Made by a program: the position numbers and the translations under genes. Shown piece after piece: positions 9,711 to 22,360 of a DNA stretch of 64,000 nucleotides; position 1 is the first letter of the stretch; each line of letters opens with the position of its first letter. This DNA is from Actinomucor elegans (taxonomy: Eukaryota; Mucoromycota; Mucoromycetes; Mucorales; Mucoraceae), in assembly GCA_026027325.1 (NCBI GenBank), contig JAMSLZ010000001.1:930001-994000 (forward strand), read 5' to 3'. Below the pieces are notes generated by a model that was not told the origin of the DNA, ran no database searches, and saw nothing but the letters and a program-made list of their open reading frames with translations.

Positions 9711-12700
9711 ATGGTGAAAGCTTATCTTCGCTATGAGGCCTTGGCTTCATTTGGTGTTATTGCTTCGACTCTTGCCAATATTGTATATGACCATACTGGA
9801 AAAATTGCCATCACACCTGCCCTTGAAGAAGTGATTTTGTGGGATCTTAAAAAGGGTGTAGAGGTAACGTATTAAATGAAAGCCACTTTTATTCCTCCAA
9901 GCTAACGTACTTGCTTATAGGTTGGAAAGTGGAGAGAATACGGAAACAAGTCCGAAGTCACCTGTATTGCTAAAAGTCCCAACAAGAAAGACTTTGCAGT
10001 AGGGTAAACTAAACAAAACTATGCAATAATTAGCCTTCGTGTTTAACATGTTTACTGTATTATAGTTATGGTGATGGTACTATTCGTATTTGGAACATCC
10101 AATCCTCAACTTCGACAGTTACTTTGAGCGGTCATCGTGCAGCAGTAACCGCTTTAGCTTTCGATAATGATGGAACGCGACTTGCTTCCGGATCTAAAGA
10201 TACCGATCTCATCATTTGGGATATTATTTCAGAATCAGGTCTCTATCGTTTAAAGGGTCACAAAGATCAAATCACTTGCTTGGCTTTCTTGGACCCCAAG
10301 AAAGTGACAGAAGATATCGAAAATGGCGAAGTTGGTGTTTCCAGTGAAGGTTATGTTCTTTCTTCTTCCAAAGATACGTTGATCAAACTTTGGGATCTAT
10401 CTGCGCAATACTGTCGTGAAACATTAGTTGGTCACCGTAGTGAAGTTTGGTCTTTTGACGTATCCAACGATCAGAAAATTATTATTTCTGGTGGTGCTGA
10501 GGCTCAACTCAAAGCATGGAAGATTGATTGGAAGATATTAGGTTTATCCTTGGAAGCTTTAGGAACACAACAGAAAGAAGAGCAAGATAAAAATGCAGAT
10601 AATATGCAAGTGGATATAACAACACCATCTACCCTTCAAAGAGCCATCAATGTATATGGCCAAATTCCTCGCCAATCGCGCGATCGTATTGTTACCATTC
10701 GATTCCATAGCTCAGGAAAGTTCGTTGGTGTTCAAGCTAACGATAAATCTGTCGAGATCTACAAAGTACGTGATCATGAAACCATCCGCAAAAAGATTCA
10801 ACGTAGAAAGAAGAGAGCAAGAGAGAAGGGAAAGAGTGAAGACGAAATCAGTTCTAATATCGAAGCTGAAGATGAATTTACCAGCGAATGTTTGGTACGC
10901 ACACCCGCTAAAGTCCGTAGTTTTGATTTTGCACCTGTTGCTGATGTAGAGAAAGCCGGCCAACTTCAGATTGTTACCTCACTCAGTAATAACACGGTTG
11001 AAGCATATACAGTACCTGTCTCGCACGAAAAGAAAACAGAAGAAGCTCAAGAAGCTTCTCGCTTATACTCAATTGATGTTCCTGGCCACCGCTCTGATAT
11101 CCGTACTTTAACTCTTAGTACCGATGATGAATTGCTCGCCTCAGCTTCAAGCAATTTACTCAAAGTATGGAACATGAAGACACGTGCCTGTATTCGTTCC
11201 ATTGAGTGTGGTTTTGCGCTCTGTAGTGCATTCTTACCTGGTAACAAACACATTCTCGTTGGTACCAAGACTGGTGAATTGGAATTATACGACATTGGCT
11301 CTTCTTCCTTAGTTGAATCTGTCAAGGCTCATGATGGTCCAGTTTACTCACTGCAAGTACGTCCCGACAAACGTGGTTTTGTTACTGGTAGTGCTGATAA
11401 AGACGTCAAGTTTTGGGACTTTGATATGGTGCAAGACAAGAACAGTCCTGCCAAGCGTTTGACCTTTATTCATATGAGAACACTCAAAATGTCTGATGAA
11501 GTGCTTTGTGTACGATACAGTCCCGATCAGAACTTGTTGGCTGTTTCCTTGTTGGATTCAACTGTCAAGGTATTCTATCACGATACACTCAAGTTCTTTT
11601 TATCCTTGTATGGTCACAAGCTACCAGTTTTATCCATGGATATTTCTTCAGATAACATGCTGATTGCTACTTGTTCAGCAGATAAAAACGTCAAGCTATG
11701 GGGTCTTGATTTCGGTGATTGCCACAAGTCTTTGTTTGCTCATCAAGAAAGTGTGATGCAGGTGCAGTTTGTGTGGGGAACTCATTATTTCTTTACTGTC
11801 AGTAAAGATAAAACCGTCAAATATTGGGATGGTGACAAGTTTGAGAACATCATGAAGTTGGAAGGCCATCACGGTGAAGTATGGGCTCTTGCTGTTTCTA
11901 AACACGGTTCCTTTGTAGTGACTGGTTCTCATGATCGATCAATGCGTGTCTGGGAAAAGACAGAGGAGCAATTATTCTTGGAAGAAGAACGTGAAAAAGA
12001 GCTGGAAGAACTGTATGAGAATACCTTAGTAAGTCAAATGGAAAAGACAGGTGTCAATGATGGTGAAATGGAAGTAGATTCTGCCGGTAAACAAACTATG
12101 GAAACATTAAAGGCCGGTGAAAGACTTATAGAAGCTATGGATATTGGTGATGAAGAAAAGAATGGTTGGTTAGCATATGAAGCTGCAAAAGCTAAGGGAT
12201 TGCCTGGTCAGCCACCTCAACGTCACGCTATCTTGATGGCTATGGGTGGTATTGAACCAGATAGATATGTTTTGGATGTACTCAAAAAGATCAAAGCCAA
12301 TGACATCGAGGAAGCATTGATGATCCTGCCTTTCTCCAAGGTCATGTCACTCTTTTCTTATATTGAAAGTTGGGCCAAAAAGGTAATTAACCATTGAATA
12401 TTTGTATGATAGAGACTCACACCTTTTTATATGCAGAATTGGAGTATTGTCTTGGTTTCTCGGGTTCTTTTCTCAGTAGTAAAGACTCACCATAATCAGA
12501 TTGTGGCGAATAGAATGATGCGCCCTATGTTGGATTCTATTCGCTTCCATCTTCGTGCACAGTTGCAGCGTCAAAAGGATGTAATGGGTTACAATAGAGC
12601 TGCCTTGACATACCTTCAACGCGATTACAAGTCAAGGAATACATCAGACTTCCTTGATGAAAACGCAGATAAGCCCGCCGATGATGAAAAGAAACGTAAA

Positions 12701-12721
12701 TTTGTTCAATTAGCCTCTTAG
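9711..12721 (+). CDS. UTP12: Utp12/Dip2 (WDR3) small-subunit processome WD40 protein
   Basis: A core U3 snoRNP (UtpB) component needed for 18S rRNA processing in the nucleolus. Four exons: 9711-9863, 9921-10003, 10066-12382, 12437-12721, giving 945 residues, close to yeast Dip2. The start MVKAYLRYE and the tandem WD40 repeats (about residues 10-690, with many GH...WD units such as GHRAAV, GHKDQI, GHRSEVW and GHHGEVWAL) form two beta-propellers, interrupted by a basic stretch (RRKKRAREKGK). The C-terminal Utp12 domain (about 810-920) includes IEEALMILPFSKV and RAQLQRQKDVMGYN and spans the last intron. Intron phases are 0, 2 and 0. The stop lies 144 bp from that of the convergent SAM carrier gene. 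No oddities seen. Confidence 0.95.
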
Positions 12722-12865
12722 ATTACTATTATATTTCCCCTTTGCACACTTCTTTAACTGTATAAAACATCACTCAATACTTACATGTAACAATAAACAT
12801 ATATATAAATGTATTTTTTTTATATTATTATTATTATATTATTATGTACATGGTTATAATACAAT

Positions 12866-13932
12866 CTATAACTGAGTGAAGGTCTTGAGGCCCTTTTCAT
12901 AGACACCCAAGAATATACTTCCACCAATGGATATCCACATTACTCTAGGTCCTAGGCCTGCCAATAACTTTTTAGGCCCTTCTTCTGCTACGATTCTTTT
13001 CATTGTTTCTACGATACCAGTGTATGGTCTGCCCCCACCTTCTGTTGTCTATTGTAAATTGTTCAGTAATGAAGCTACAGATGCATAATATACAAAACTG
13101 ACCTTTGATGAAAGCATGATTCTAGTTTTACATACATCCAATGGCGTAGTAATTGCAGCGCCGATACCGCCTGCCAATGAACCCATAACAGCAGCTTCAA
13201 AAGGTTCCACGCGGCCACCTTTATACTGGCCATATTTACTTTTAAAGTACTCATACAGAGGAAACTGGATACAGGTAAATGGAATTTCTCGCGCGACAGT
13301 CGGTAAAAACCCTCTATAGAATCCTAGCAATCCTTCTGTTCTAGCTACACTGGATACAGCATTCCAAGTAGATGTAAACTGTTTGATTTGCATACGTTGT
13401 TTTATCACTTCTGTTGGTACGCGAACTGTACAAGCAGACTAGAGTATCAAATGTTAGCTTTTGTCCAGGTTATTTCTGATCTATAGTATTACAATTTCAC
13501 CACAAGTGGCAGCTGCCATATAAATGAAAGGTGACTGAGTAGAGGAATTCGAAGAAGCGCCGAGCAATCGCTTTACAGCTTCATAAGTAACGAAAAACAA
13601 GGCAGCTATCAAGCTATAAGTATGTTATTTCAAGTCTTTTTTTTTATTATGTGTATTACCATTTGGTGCACTGCCAATGAAAGCAGATAATAAGCCCGAG
13701 TAAACACCTTTAAATCCTCCAGAAACCATAAATCCAGCTTGTGATTGTAAGCGTGTTTTAATGGTATCTATTCATTTGAAAGGTCAATAGTTGGACTTGC
13801 ACAGTTCATTTGATTCTTACCTAATGGAAACAAGACCGAATCGACAGCTGTACCAGCCAATGCACCAGCCATTAAGGCTTGCCTTAGGTTGGCTTGATAC
13901 AAAGTTGGTGTTTGCTGGTTATCCTTTCCCAT
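12866..13932 (-). CDS. PET8: Mitochondrial S-adenosylmethionine carrier (SLC25A26/Pet8 type)
   Basis: An inner-membrane carrier exchanging cytosolic SAM for matrix S-adenosylhomocysteine. Five exons on the minus strand: 13932-13821, 13767-13660, 13605-13493, 13438-13103, 13048-12866; 283 residues, normal for the family. The three carrier signatures appear only after splicing: [21 protein letters not shown] and [10 protein letters not shown]. The second one, preceded by GEISACTVR, is characteristic of SAM carriers rather than other SLC25 members. The N-terminus [13 protein letters not shown] is short. In intron 2 a nearer acceptor (CTTATAG) would break the frame, so I used the second one (CTTGATAG). 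It converges with UTP12. Confidence 0.92.
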
Positions 13933-14139
13933 TCAAACAATACAAATTACAAATGAAACGAAAACAAAAAAAGAAAAAAAAAAAAAAAAAAAAAAAGAAA
14001 AGCGATTGCCAAGATCTGGTTTATATATTCCCTTTTCAAGCCTGTGTTTAAGAGGTTTTTATTTATTTTTTTACATCTTGAAGAGGAGATTCAAAGTTGA
14101 GGGTCATTCTTAGTAGGTAATAAAGATTTTACGTTTTCT

Positions 14140-14910
14140 CTACAGCTTCATCTGATCTAATTGCGCATCTAATTGTATTTTGAAGTCTAGGAATGCAAGA
14201 TTTTTAATTCATTGTTTTTGATATGAAACATTCGTTGAGAATTTACCTTCTAATGTCAAATTGCTTTTCATAATGATAATATCAGGTGTTAATTCTTCAG
14301 GCGGTAACTCTGAATTGGGCGAAATGATCAACATGGGCACCTTATTCCACCAAAGCTGAGGGTGCAACTGAGGCAACCATCGACATAAGTTACTAGCTAC
14401 TTGTTTTTTATTTTCTACATTTGGATCAAACATGATCAAAGTATGATTCAGTACGTCTTGAACCGTAATTGAAGCTGAAGAACCCTTGCTTGTTGCTGTG
14501 TGTTCTTGATATAGTTTTTCTGCAAATTCTTTAGTTAAAGACTTGTGTGGTTTGCGCTCTTTTTGATCTTGCTTATCCAACATGGACTGCACAATGTCTA
14601 GATCCGATTGTAAAACAGGTATATTGGACTTTTGGCATAGTTGAAAAAATGATTGCGCTTTGCTCCATTCTGAATCGTGTCCGTTAAAGGTGCATGTAAT
14701 TGGCTTATTTTGCTTTACTTGACCTTTTAGATAAAAGTCCAGTTTGGTAGTAGTTGGATCTGTTTTATTTAACTGGAACACGTTGTATAGTTTCTGTATC
14801 GAATTGGCATTGATCTGTTTCTTTGTCAGGTCATATTGAAAGAAGTCAGGATGGGTCTGTAGTATAAATCTTTTTAGATAAGGTTTGATGATAGTATTGG
14901 TTTTGCTCAT
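14140..14910 (-). CDS. TCAIM-like mitochondrial protein (DUF4460/DUF4461 type)
   Basis: Two exons: 14910-14247 and 14186-14140, 236 residues from the first in-frame ATG. The N-terminus is a DnaJ-like helical region: ILQTHPDFFQYDLTKKQINA followed by NSIQKLYNVFQ. This resembles the N-terminal region of animal TCAIM (T-cell activation inhibitor, mitochondrial), a mitochondrial protein of poorly known role. The open frame continues about 31 codons upstream of the ATG with a basic, amphipathic composition; a targeting signal could therefore come from an undetected upstream start or exon. Splicing at the 3' end replaces an unlikely read-through tail with DFKIQLDAQLDQMKL. It is about half the length of animal TCAIM. 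The family call is from memory of motif patterns and is moderately sure. Confidence 0.6.
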
Positions 14911-16246
14911 GAAAGAAAGATTAATTGGTTGAATGCACGTCAAAATCCTGTTTACCACTACATCCCAAGAAGCAATTTTTATTGGCCATCTGTGCTTAAA
15001 CAATTGAACAACAACAGAACAACAAAACCTCCCATCTTATTCCCCCAATACGGCAACTTGATGTATAAGGTGTTTCACCTTCAGGCTTTCCTTCCTACAT
15101 AATAAAAAAAAAGAATTGGTGTCCGATGAATGAAACGTGTATAAGTAAGCGAAGATGTGAAATTAGTTCAGCCATTCAAAAACCTTCGCTTTAATGCATC
15201 CATCATGGCAAAGAACAGCAAGTTCAGAGTAACATAGACAATGTTCATAGATTGAATCGATAAGCTACTATATAATTTCTTATTTTACATAAAGGGATGA
15301 AGAGCCATGAACAGACTTTTCAATTGCTTTCTTATGTAAGCAGTTTTGATTACATTTATATATCTTGGATACTATAGAGATGTCTATGTGGCCAACTTAA
15401 GCAACTTGATACATATCCTATTTTATGATCTCTTCCTAAATGATCTCTTCCTAAAAGATCTGTCTAATACTATGAAGGTTATTTTCGGGCTCACGGCGTT
15501 CATGATCAAGCAGGAAAAGATCATCTATCAATAGCAATGACATGAGCGTATGTAGCCAACTGTAGAAATAAGCAACGCTTTGTCCAAAGTACCAGCATGC
15601 ATTCCATCATCGTTCGTTTTTATTCTTTGAGATAGATTCAAGCAAATAAGTATTTTTTTGAAACTGTATTTTATCTCTTAAGAAATTATTAGAAAAAAAA
15701 GAAGTGGTATCCGACTATAGCTTTATTTTAGAGTTGATTTCTTATTTATTGAAATAACCTTATAGCAATTGGTATTCTATAACATACTTTTTCACTGAAG
15801 CACAAATGATGATAATATTGATAATAGCAGCAATAATGATGCCAGTGGTGGCCTTGTGAATGATACTGAGAAAGAAGTCGATAACGAGCAAATTGCATGA
15901 ATGAATGGGGAAAAAAGTATGCGCTTTTATATTGTAAAAGGCTTGTATTAGAATCCACCCCTTTAAAGTGTCCAAAAATACACGTCCATAGTATAGAAAA
16001 GGAAACATACCTCAAAGAATTGCTATATATATATTCCGCTTATTGTACAAGGGTATAAGGCAATTGGACTGTCCTATTAGTTTTTTTTTTTTTTCCTATT
16101 TCATTCTCCTGCTGTTGCTGTAAAATGCCCTTTTCTCATTATTAATACTTGTACTTGATATTATAAAGAAAAGAAGTCTATTTAGCATACACATTACATA
16201 TATTATATATACACATACACATACTATATAAAAGTTCATAAAAGCA
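14911..16246. other. AT-rich intergenic region
   Basis: No certain gene. A short near-direct repeat (GATCTCTTCCTAAA, twice) occurs at 15427-15456. A small hydrophobic minus-strand frame at 15760-16008 is listed separately. The plus-strand segment from about 16080 to 16246, with a poly-T run and TATATAT stretches, is the likely promoter of the acidic protein gene. Confidence 0.4.
15760..16008 (-). CDS. Possible small hydrophobic membrane protein
   Basis: An 82-codon frame from an ATG with two hydrophobic stretches: a central one and ATTGIIIAAIINIIIICASV, a good transmembrane helix. It ends KKYVIEYQLL. No known family recognised. The ATG sits inside GTATGTTT, which itself looks like a splice donor, so part of this frame could be intron and the true N-terminus may differ. 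Coding status is doubtful; it is included because the C-terminal helix with flanking charges looks non-random. Confidence 0.25.
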   Translation of the reverse strand: MFPFLYYGRVFLDTLKGWILIQAFYNIKAHTFFPIHSCNLLVIDFFLSIIHKATTGIIIAAIINIIIICASVKKYVIEYQLL

Positions 16247-17109
16247 ATGTCTCAAGATCAACTTACCGTGACTGAATTTGTGTTAATAAGTTTTCAAGAG
16301 GGATCCAACACGAGTACCGACTTTAAAGCTATTGGCGTGTAAGTTAGTTACCATAGCAAGTAATACCACGCATCAAATCTGACATGTCTTGTAGATATAA
16401 GACTGAAGAGGATGCTTATGCAAAGGCCCTTGTGAGTCAAATGCAAGTGATAGAAACTAGTTCAGAAAAATGGTCAAAAGCACTGCTTTCTGAAAAGCAA
16501 GATCATGTTATTGAGCTATGTAGATATATAAAAGAAGATCTGACTGAATATAAAGATCGATTTGAATACATGACAAGTCAATTTCAAGATATATGCAATA
16601 TCCGTCATCGCGTATTACCTATCAGTCAATGCGATACTAGTAGTGATATACCAATGACTGAATCCATATTTAAAACAAAAGTGCGCAACTTTCTTGATGT
16701 ATTCAAATCAAGATTAGAGGTGGAAGAAGAAGAGGATCTAGATAATAGTGATGACGATGATGATGAAGACGAGGAAGAAGACTTAGAAGAAGACTTAGAT
16801 AATAGTGATGGTGAAGAAGAGGAAGAGTTGGAAGACGAAGAAGAAGAATTAGAGGACGAGGAGGAAGAGGATGAGGAAGAGGAAGATACACATACAAGCG
16901 AATTAGCAGCGCCTGAATCTAGTGAAGCAGAAGAAGAAGAAGAATCTACTAACAAGAAGCGGAAAAGTGTGGAAGAAGAGGAAGACGATGAAGTGGAAGA
17001 GGATGAAGAAGAAGACGAGATTGATGAAGATAACGATGAAGAGAATGACGAAGACGAACTAGAGGATGAAGAAGACCCAGTAAACAAGAAACGACGTGTC
17101 GAATCATAG
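16247..17109 (+). CDS. Acidic-tailed nuclear-type protein, unknown function
   Basis: Two exons (16247-16338 and 16395-17109), 268 residues, joined so that GT plus A restores a Val codon within AIGVYKTEEDAY. The first about 140 residues look globular and mostly helical (MSQDQLTVTEFVLISFQEG at the start; EKWSKALLSEKQDHVIELC in the middle). The rest is almost entirely Glu and Asp, broken by two basic clusters, NKKRKS and NKKRR, that look like nuclear localisation signals. This layout resembles histone chaperones and nucleolar acidic proteins, but the N-terminal domain matches none I know. Function unknown; nuclear localisation is inferred. The opposite strand of the acidic tract gives spurious poly-Ser frames. 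Confidence 0.75.
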
Positions 17110-17210
17110 CTTTATTCTAAACCTATTTTGCATTAGTCCTGAAGAGTTTCAAAAAGATATAAAAAGCGTCATTGTTCTTTTCTTTTCTTTATGCATTTAT
17201 CAATAAAAAA

Positions 17211-19412
17211 ATGATTACTGTACCGCAACAAGATACCAATAATAGGATCATTCCGATGAATGGAAAGGCAGAGCATCCTTCTCATAATATAATGACTCCA
17301 TCCATGTCCCCAGTGGATAATCAGCCTAGCACTGCCAAAAGTTCACTAAAGATAACAGCTGGTCAGACTGGTCTGCCTTGGTTATCTCGTGATGCTGAGA
17401 ACTTCTCCCCTACTCCACCCAACGATAGTTCAAGCCATGCTACCGACCACAACATTCAGGCTGTTTCACCACCTCCCAAGCTTATGGCCCGCCCGCGAAT
17501 TTCTTCTGTCATTCGCTTCCCCACCCGCAAAAGAACAATGCAAAAGCATATCTATACGATGAAAGACGGCTTAGATCCTGTCAAGGTCTTGCTGGATCGA
17601 CTCGCTAGCTGGGAAGTTTCAGTCAAGTACTTGGTAAGTTAAATATATCACACTCATTACCAATCAATTGCTCATTGACCCCAATATAGCTTAGTATGTT
17701 TCATAGCATAAAGAGAGTAGAGTCAAATACAGGCAAAGATTATAGAAAAATCGATTCCAAGTTTCCAATTCCCACCGAGATCAAAGATCAGTTCAAGTCT
17801 TCTAACGGTGTTCAAGACGCCTGGTCTGCTTTTAGACAATATACACGCGAAAACAGTTTAATCCATCAAGACTTTGTTGACTTTATCGAGAATGAAATCG
17901 AGCCTTGTTTAAACATAATGCTCAAGGACATTAACTCGCAATCACAGTCTTTGAAACGGAACAAAAGCTTGCGTACAGCTACTCTATGGGATTCTCGCAA
18001 AAAAGCAGATACAATCATTACCCAATTAAACTCGGATATCTACAATACTATCCGCAGCCAAGAAAAGGTAAAAAGGCCTTATGTTATCCCCAAGAAAGAC
18101 CCATTGTTAACAAAATATGGTAAATACAACCATTTTTTTTTCTCTTTATAATTCATGTATGCTCATGCAGTCTTATTAGCTGTTATCCGTACGATTCGAG
18201 ACTTGCACAAGCAAGAAAATCGTTTGCATAAAGCGTTTCTTGAAATTCAAGAAAACTACCGTCAGTTTGAACAATCCAATATCATCAATGTTTACAAGCA
18301 ATTGTTCCAAACATTTGAACAATACCGTACTCAACATCGCCTGGAAAATTTGGACAGTGTTACTAGAGTAGCTACCGTTTTCAATGCTATTGAAAACGAC
18401 TCTGAATGGCTTGATTTTGTTCATCATCACGACAATGCCTTGGTTAAACACACTGCTGTTTTTAAAGACGAACAGGCATCGAATTATCCAAATGCAACTC
18501 ATGCTCTTGTGCAGCCTCTAATGATGGGTAATTTGCAAAGACGTCATGGGAAGAAATGGATTAGATCCTTTTACATCTTAAGCCCAGGTAAATGTACATT
18601 TTGTTTAAAGAATAATGGATATCTTACGTGTTATTACAGTTGGTTTACTCTATCGATTCAAGTCTGAAGACAACGTTTTGGAGTCTCCATTTGCGCCCGA
18701 ACTAACCATGTTTATTCCTCAATGCACGATTCTCATCAACCCGGCTAAAAATATATTGGAGCTGAAAGGAAAAGCGTTAGGCGTTTTGTTTGGAAGCAAG
18801 AAACTATTTGAACTATCCGCTAATGATCCAAACGAACTAGAACGCTGGATCCAAGTCATGGATCCTATTGCTATACAGCAACAAGGCAGTGTTGCACTTC
18901 GAGCTATGCCAACTGATCAGCCAGTCTTGGATAATCGATCGGCTCACTCAAAAGTTCAAGTTGAAGATGAACAAAACCAACTAGAAAGTGCTAAATTAGA
19001 TCCGATAGATGCTGCAACGAATAGTGCTACAGCCGGTGACATTAGTGTTACACGCGAGATGCAACCGATCGTACAAGGCCACGATCAACAGGACACAGCG
19101 GAAAGAAACATGAATGAACTTGATGACGATGATTTTAATATACAGACAGTGGAATACTCTACTCATGCTCCTATCACAAGTGAAACTCCTGCTCAGAATC
19201 AATACATCACTCATAGTACCCCTCAGCAACAGCAGCAGCTTGCATCTGTAAGCAGTGCTACCCCTTCGGACACAATCACATCAAATGCTGATGTAACCAT
19301 GAATAATAATGCCTCCAAAGGGAATACTACCGTGCCAATTGATCAGTACAATGGTAGGCCTGGAGCTGGCCCCACCAGAGAAGGTAGCGATGTATTCTGG
19401 GACACTCAATAG
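17211..19412 (+). CDS. Slm1/Slm2-like protein: BAR-like helical region plus PH domain
   Basis: Four exons: 17211-17633, 17690-18119, 18171-18587, 18640-19412; 680 residues; phases 0, 1, 1. Order of parts: a low-complexity Ser/Pro N-terminus; a helical F-BAR-like region (about 120-385); a PH domain (about 400-510) starting with MMGNLQRRHGKKWIRSFYIL and ending ELERWIQVMDP; then a Gln/Ser/Thr-rich tail. Yeast Slm1/2 are TORC2 effectors that bind PI(4,5)P2 at the plasma membrane and signal in stress, sphingolipid and actin control. The same architecture is shared by a few related fungal proteins, so exact orthology is not certain. An upstream ATG at 17172 is in frame, but 17211 has a better A-rich context and gives a more usual N-terminus. 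Confidence 0.8.
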
Positions 19413-20982
19413 TCCTCTTTCATTCCTATACCATCTTTTATTCACTATAATACTCAATCAATCTCATCATACGTAATACTTAATCTCTACATGCAATAAC
19501 CAATTTAATAAATATGTTTTATTTCGTATATTTCAAAATCAAGTTCTATTTAACGCTGATTATCCTTGGAGGATAAGAGTTGTTGCCAAAGCATTTATAA
19601 ACTTTAATCAACAAGCGTGCTTTTTATCCAAAGTTCTAGTCAGATAAAATCGAAGTTTTAAGCACAAATCTGCTTAAAGATCTATGTTTTCTCTTAATAA
19701 AACAAAATCAAATTCAATTACTATACTATATTCTCTGAAAGGTTTCTATTAAAAAAAAAGGAGGGGAGGGGGACTATCAATACTTTTTATTGGCGATACT
19801 TTGAACTGTGGGCCTAGGCAATTCAACTATGTTCGATATCACTAAGAGAATGTCCAGCTTTTCAAAGATAGAAAACGCTTTTAGAACGTTTTCTCTTTGC
19901 ATTGCATATACGGACTACAGCCGATATCTGTTAAATTTGCTAAGAGCATATCTTGAATGATGAGTAGAATGAAAAAGAAAAAAAAATGTATCTTTATTGA
20001 AAAGTATGATGTAAATTGACGTAATTATATAATGGTGTAAGCGAGCTTATAACTGTCAAAGTGAAAAAGTATGCCTTACTGCACAATTCATTCGAGTCCA
20101 ACCCAAAACTCACTCTAATTGGAACACGAAAATTCATGGAAATAAAATTTAGCATGCATTAACTTGTATTTCACGCTATTTTGCTTTAGATTCGGATGAA
20201 AGTATCATTTCACCTGCACTTTTTTTTTCTCATAGTATCCTAGATAACCTCAACAAAATCTCACATAAAAAATTGTCTGTATTTCTTTCAAACGATTCAA
20301 GACAAAGCCTTGAAACTTGAGAAGTAGAGAGAATTAAATACTGTCTTAACCAAGGCTTTTCAGAAAAGACTCTATGTTCTTTCATCCGTGGAGTACAACC
20401 TGTCTTTTTCATTTCCTTACAAAGCTTATACCATTCAAAAGAAAAAGAAATTTTCTGTACCTTATATCAAGCATATAAAACACAAACATATATATATATA
20501 ATTGCCAGGTTGAAATTGGTGATGGATATAAATCAATACAAGAGATTTCTATTGTCGATCTTGGTCAAATGCCACATTATATGTGTACTCCATAATTAAA
20601 TCCAATTATTACATCAACTGAAACTTAAACTTAAGTTCTAATGCGCATGTAACTTTGAATATCGTGTTTACATTAACTATTTCATGCCGTCCATTAGCCA
20701 GATGGTTGTTTTTCTCTTTTCATCCACAGAGAGCAGAAAAATCTCCTACTTTTAATACAGTCATAGGGTGTAGGCATTTTCTAATGATTTTTAGTCAAAT
20801 ACTGAACTGGGAACAGAAGCTGTCATAGAGATTTGAGAGTACCTGATTATACATGATGCTTGGGCAATGGATTTTTCTCGAATTTTCGTGATACCGTGAC
20901 TTGTATCGCGCTTTGGCTTTATTAAAAAGGCAGACGGTTCAGGTTTTCTATAGCTTTCTATCTGTTTATTCACTCAAAAAAA
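19413..20982. other. AT-rich intergenic region
   Basis: No gene supported. A possible minus-strand copy of the short dispersed repeat lies at about 20550-20590 (GATCTTGGTCAAATGCCACA). The region just upstream of 20983 is the probable Cyp40 promoter. Confidence 0.45.
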
Positions 20983-22354
20983 ATGTCTAACCCTCGCGTG
21001 TAAAGTACAACATATTTACAATTTCACTTCCGAGTACTAACTCGTTTATAGTTTCTTTGATATCACTATTGGTGGCAAGCCCGAAGGCCGTATTGTTTTT
21101 GAACTTGTAAAGTACCTGTCAACCACAAACAATGAACTTTACTCATTTTTTTTTCTTGATATTTAGTTCAAGGATGTTGTTCCCAAAACAGCTGAAAACT
21201 TTCGCGCCCTTTGTACCGGTAATTATTATTCGTGATCAATTTCCTCACAACATATAGTAACGCGTTATCAATAGGTGAAAAGGGTGTTGGAAAGAGCGGT
21301 AAGCCTTTAAGTTATAAGGGCAGCTCCTTCCATCGTATCATCAAGGTAAACAAGCAAGATCGATCTTATTAAAAAAAAAACATAAGGCATAACATGCTTG
21401 TTTAGAACTTTATGTGTCAAGGTGGTGATTTTACTATGGGTAATGGTACTGGTGGTGAATCTATCTATGGTGAAAAGTTTGAAGATGAAAACTTCCAATT
21501 GAAGCACGAAAAGCCCTTTTTGTTATCTATGGCTAATGCAGGCCCTGGAACCAATGGATCTCAGTTCTTTATCACTACTGTGCCCACCCCTCATTTGGAT
21601 GGTAAGCATGTAGTGTTTGGTAAAGTTTTGAAGGGCAAGGCTATTGTACGCACCCTCGAAAACTTGGATACTGTCCAAGATAAGCCTGTCAAGGATGCTG
21701 TTATTGCCAACTGTGGTGAATTGGCTGAAGGTGAAGATGATGGTATCGTCGTTCCTGAGGATGGTGATGATTTTGAAGAATTCCCAGGTAAGTCATAGTT
21801 GGTAGCATGAAGTAGAAAGACTCACTGTATTCAAAGATGATCATGAGGGACCCAAGGAACTCGCTGATATCGTTGAAATTGCTGGTAAACTCAAGGATAT
21901 TGGTAATACTTACTTCAAGAAAGGTCAACATGAGCTTGCTGCTAGAAAATACCTCAAGGCTATTCGTTATTTGAACTTTAAACCTGCTTTTGATGAAGAG
22001 GATCCTGAGGAACTACGTGCCAAATATGCTTCTGTCAAGATTCCTTGTTTTCTCAACAGAGCCATGTGTGACCTCAAACTAGGTGATAACAGCCACTGTC
22101 TCAAGGTCACTACTCAAGTGTTGGAATACGACGCTAAATATTTGAAAAAGACTGATCTTACTAAGGCTCACTATCGCCGTGGTATGGCTAAGCTCAACAC
22201 CAAGGACTTAGAAGGCGCTCTTGAAGATTTCACCAAGGCGCATGAATTAGACCCTGAGGATGGCGGTATTAAAAAGGAACTCAATAACACAAAAACAAAG
22301 CTAGTCGCTAAGAAGCAAAAGGAAAAGGACATTTATTCAAAGATGTTTGCTTAA
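20983..22354 (+). CDS. CPR6: Cyclophilin 40-type peptidyl-prolyl isomerase, Hsp90 co-chaperone
   Basis: Six exons: 20983-20999, 21052-21106, 21167-21218, 21275-21345, 21406-21787, 21837-22354; 364 residues, near yeast Cpr6 (371). The cyclophilin domain (about 1-170) has [25 protein letters not shown], the [11 protein letters not shown] catalytic stretch and [14 protein letters not shown] domain (about 215-350) follows, with [20 protein letters not shown] and [20 protein letters not shown], which binds the MEEVD tail of Hsp90. The first coding exon is only 17 nt. An alternative acceptor for the last intron at about 21815 would leave only 28 nt of intron, so I rejected it. Its stop is 6 bp from the stop of the convergent DsbA-like gene. 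Confidence 0.95.
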
Positions 22355-22360
22355 ATAAAC

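Noticed and set aside
15746..16015. Alternative minus-strand frame with HHWHHYCCYYQYYHH
   Set aside because: His/Tyr/Cys-rich shadow of the hydrophobic frame at 15760-16008; composition is not protein-like.
16626..17087. Minus-strand frame of almost pure Ser, and 16703-16897 Leu/Pro-rich frame
   Set aside because: Antisense shadows of the Glu/Asp-coding tract of the acidic protein gene.
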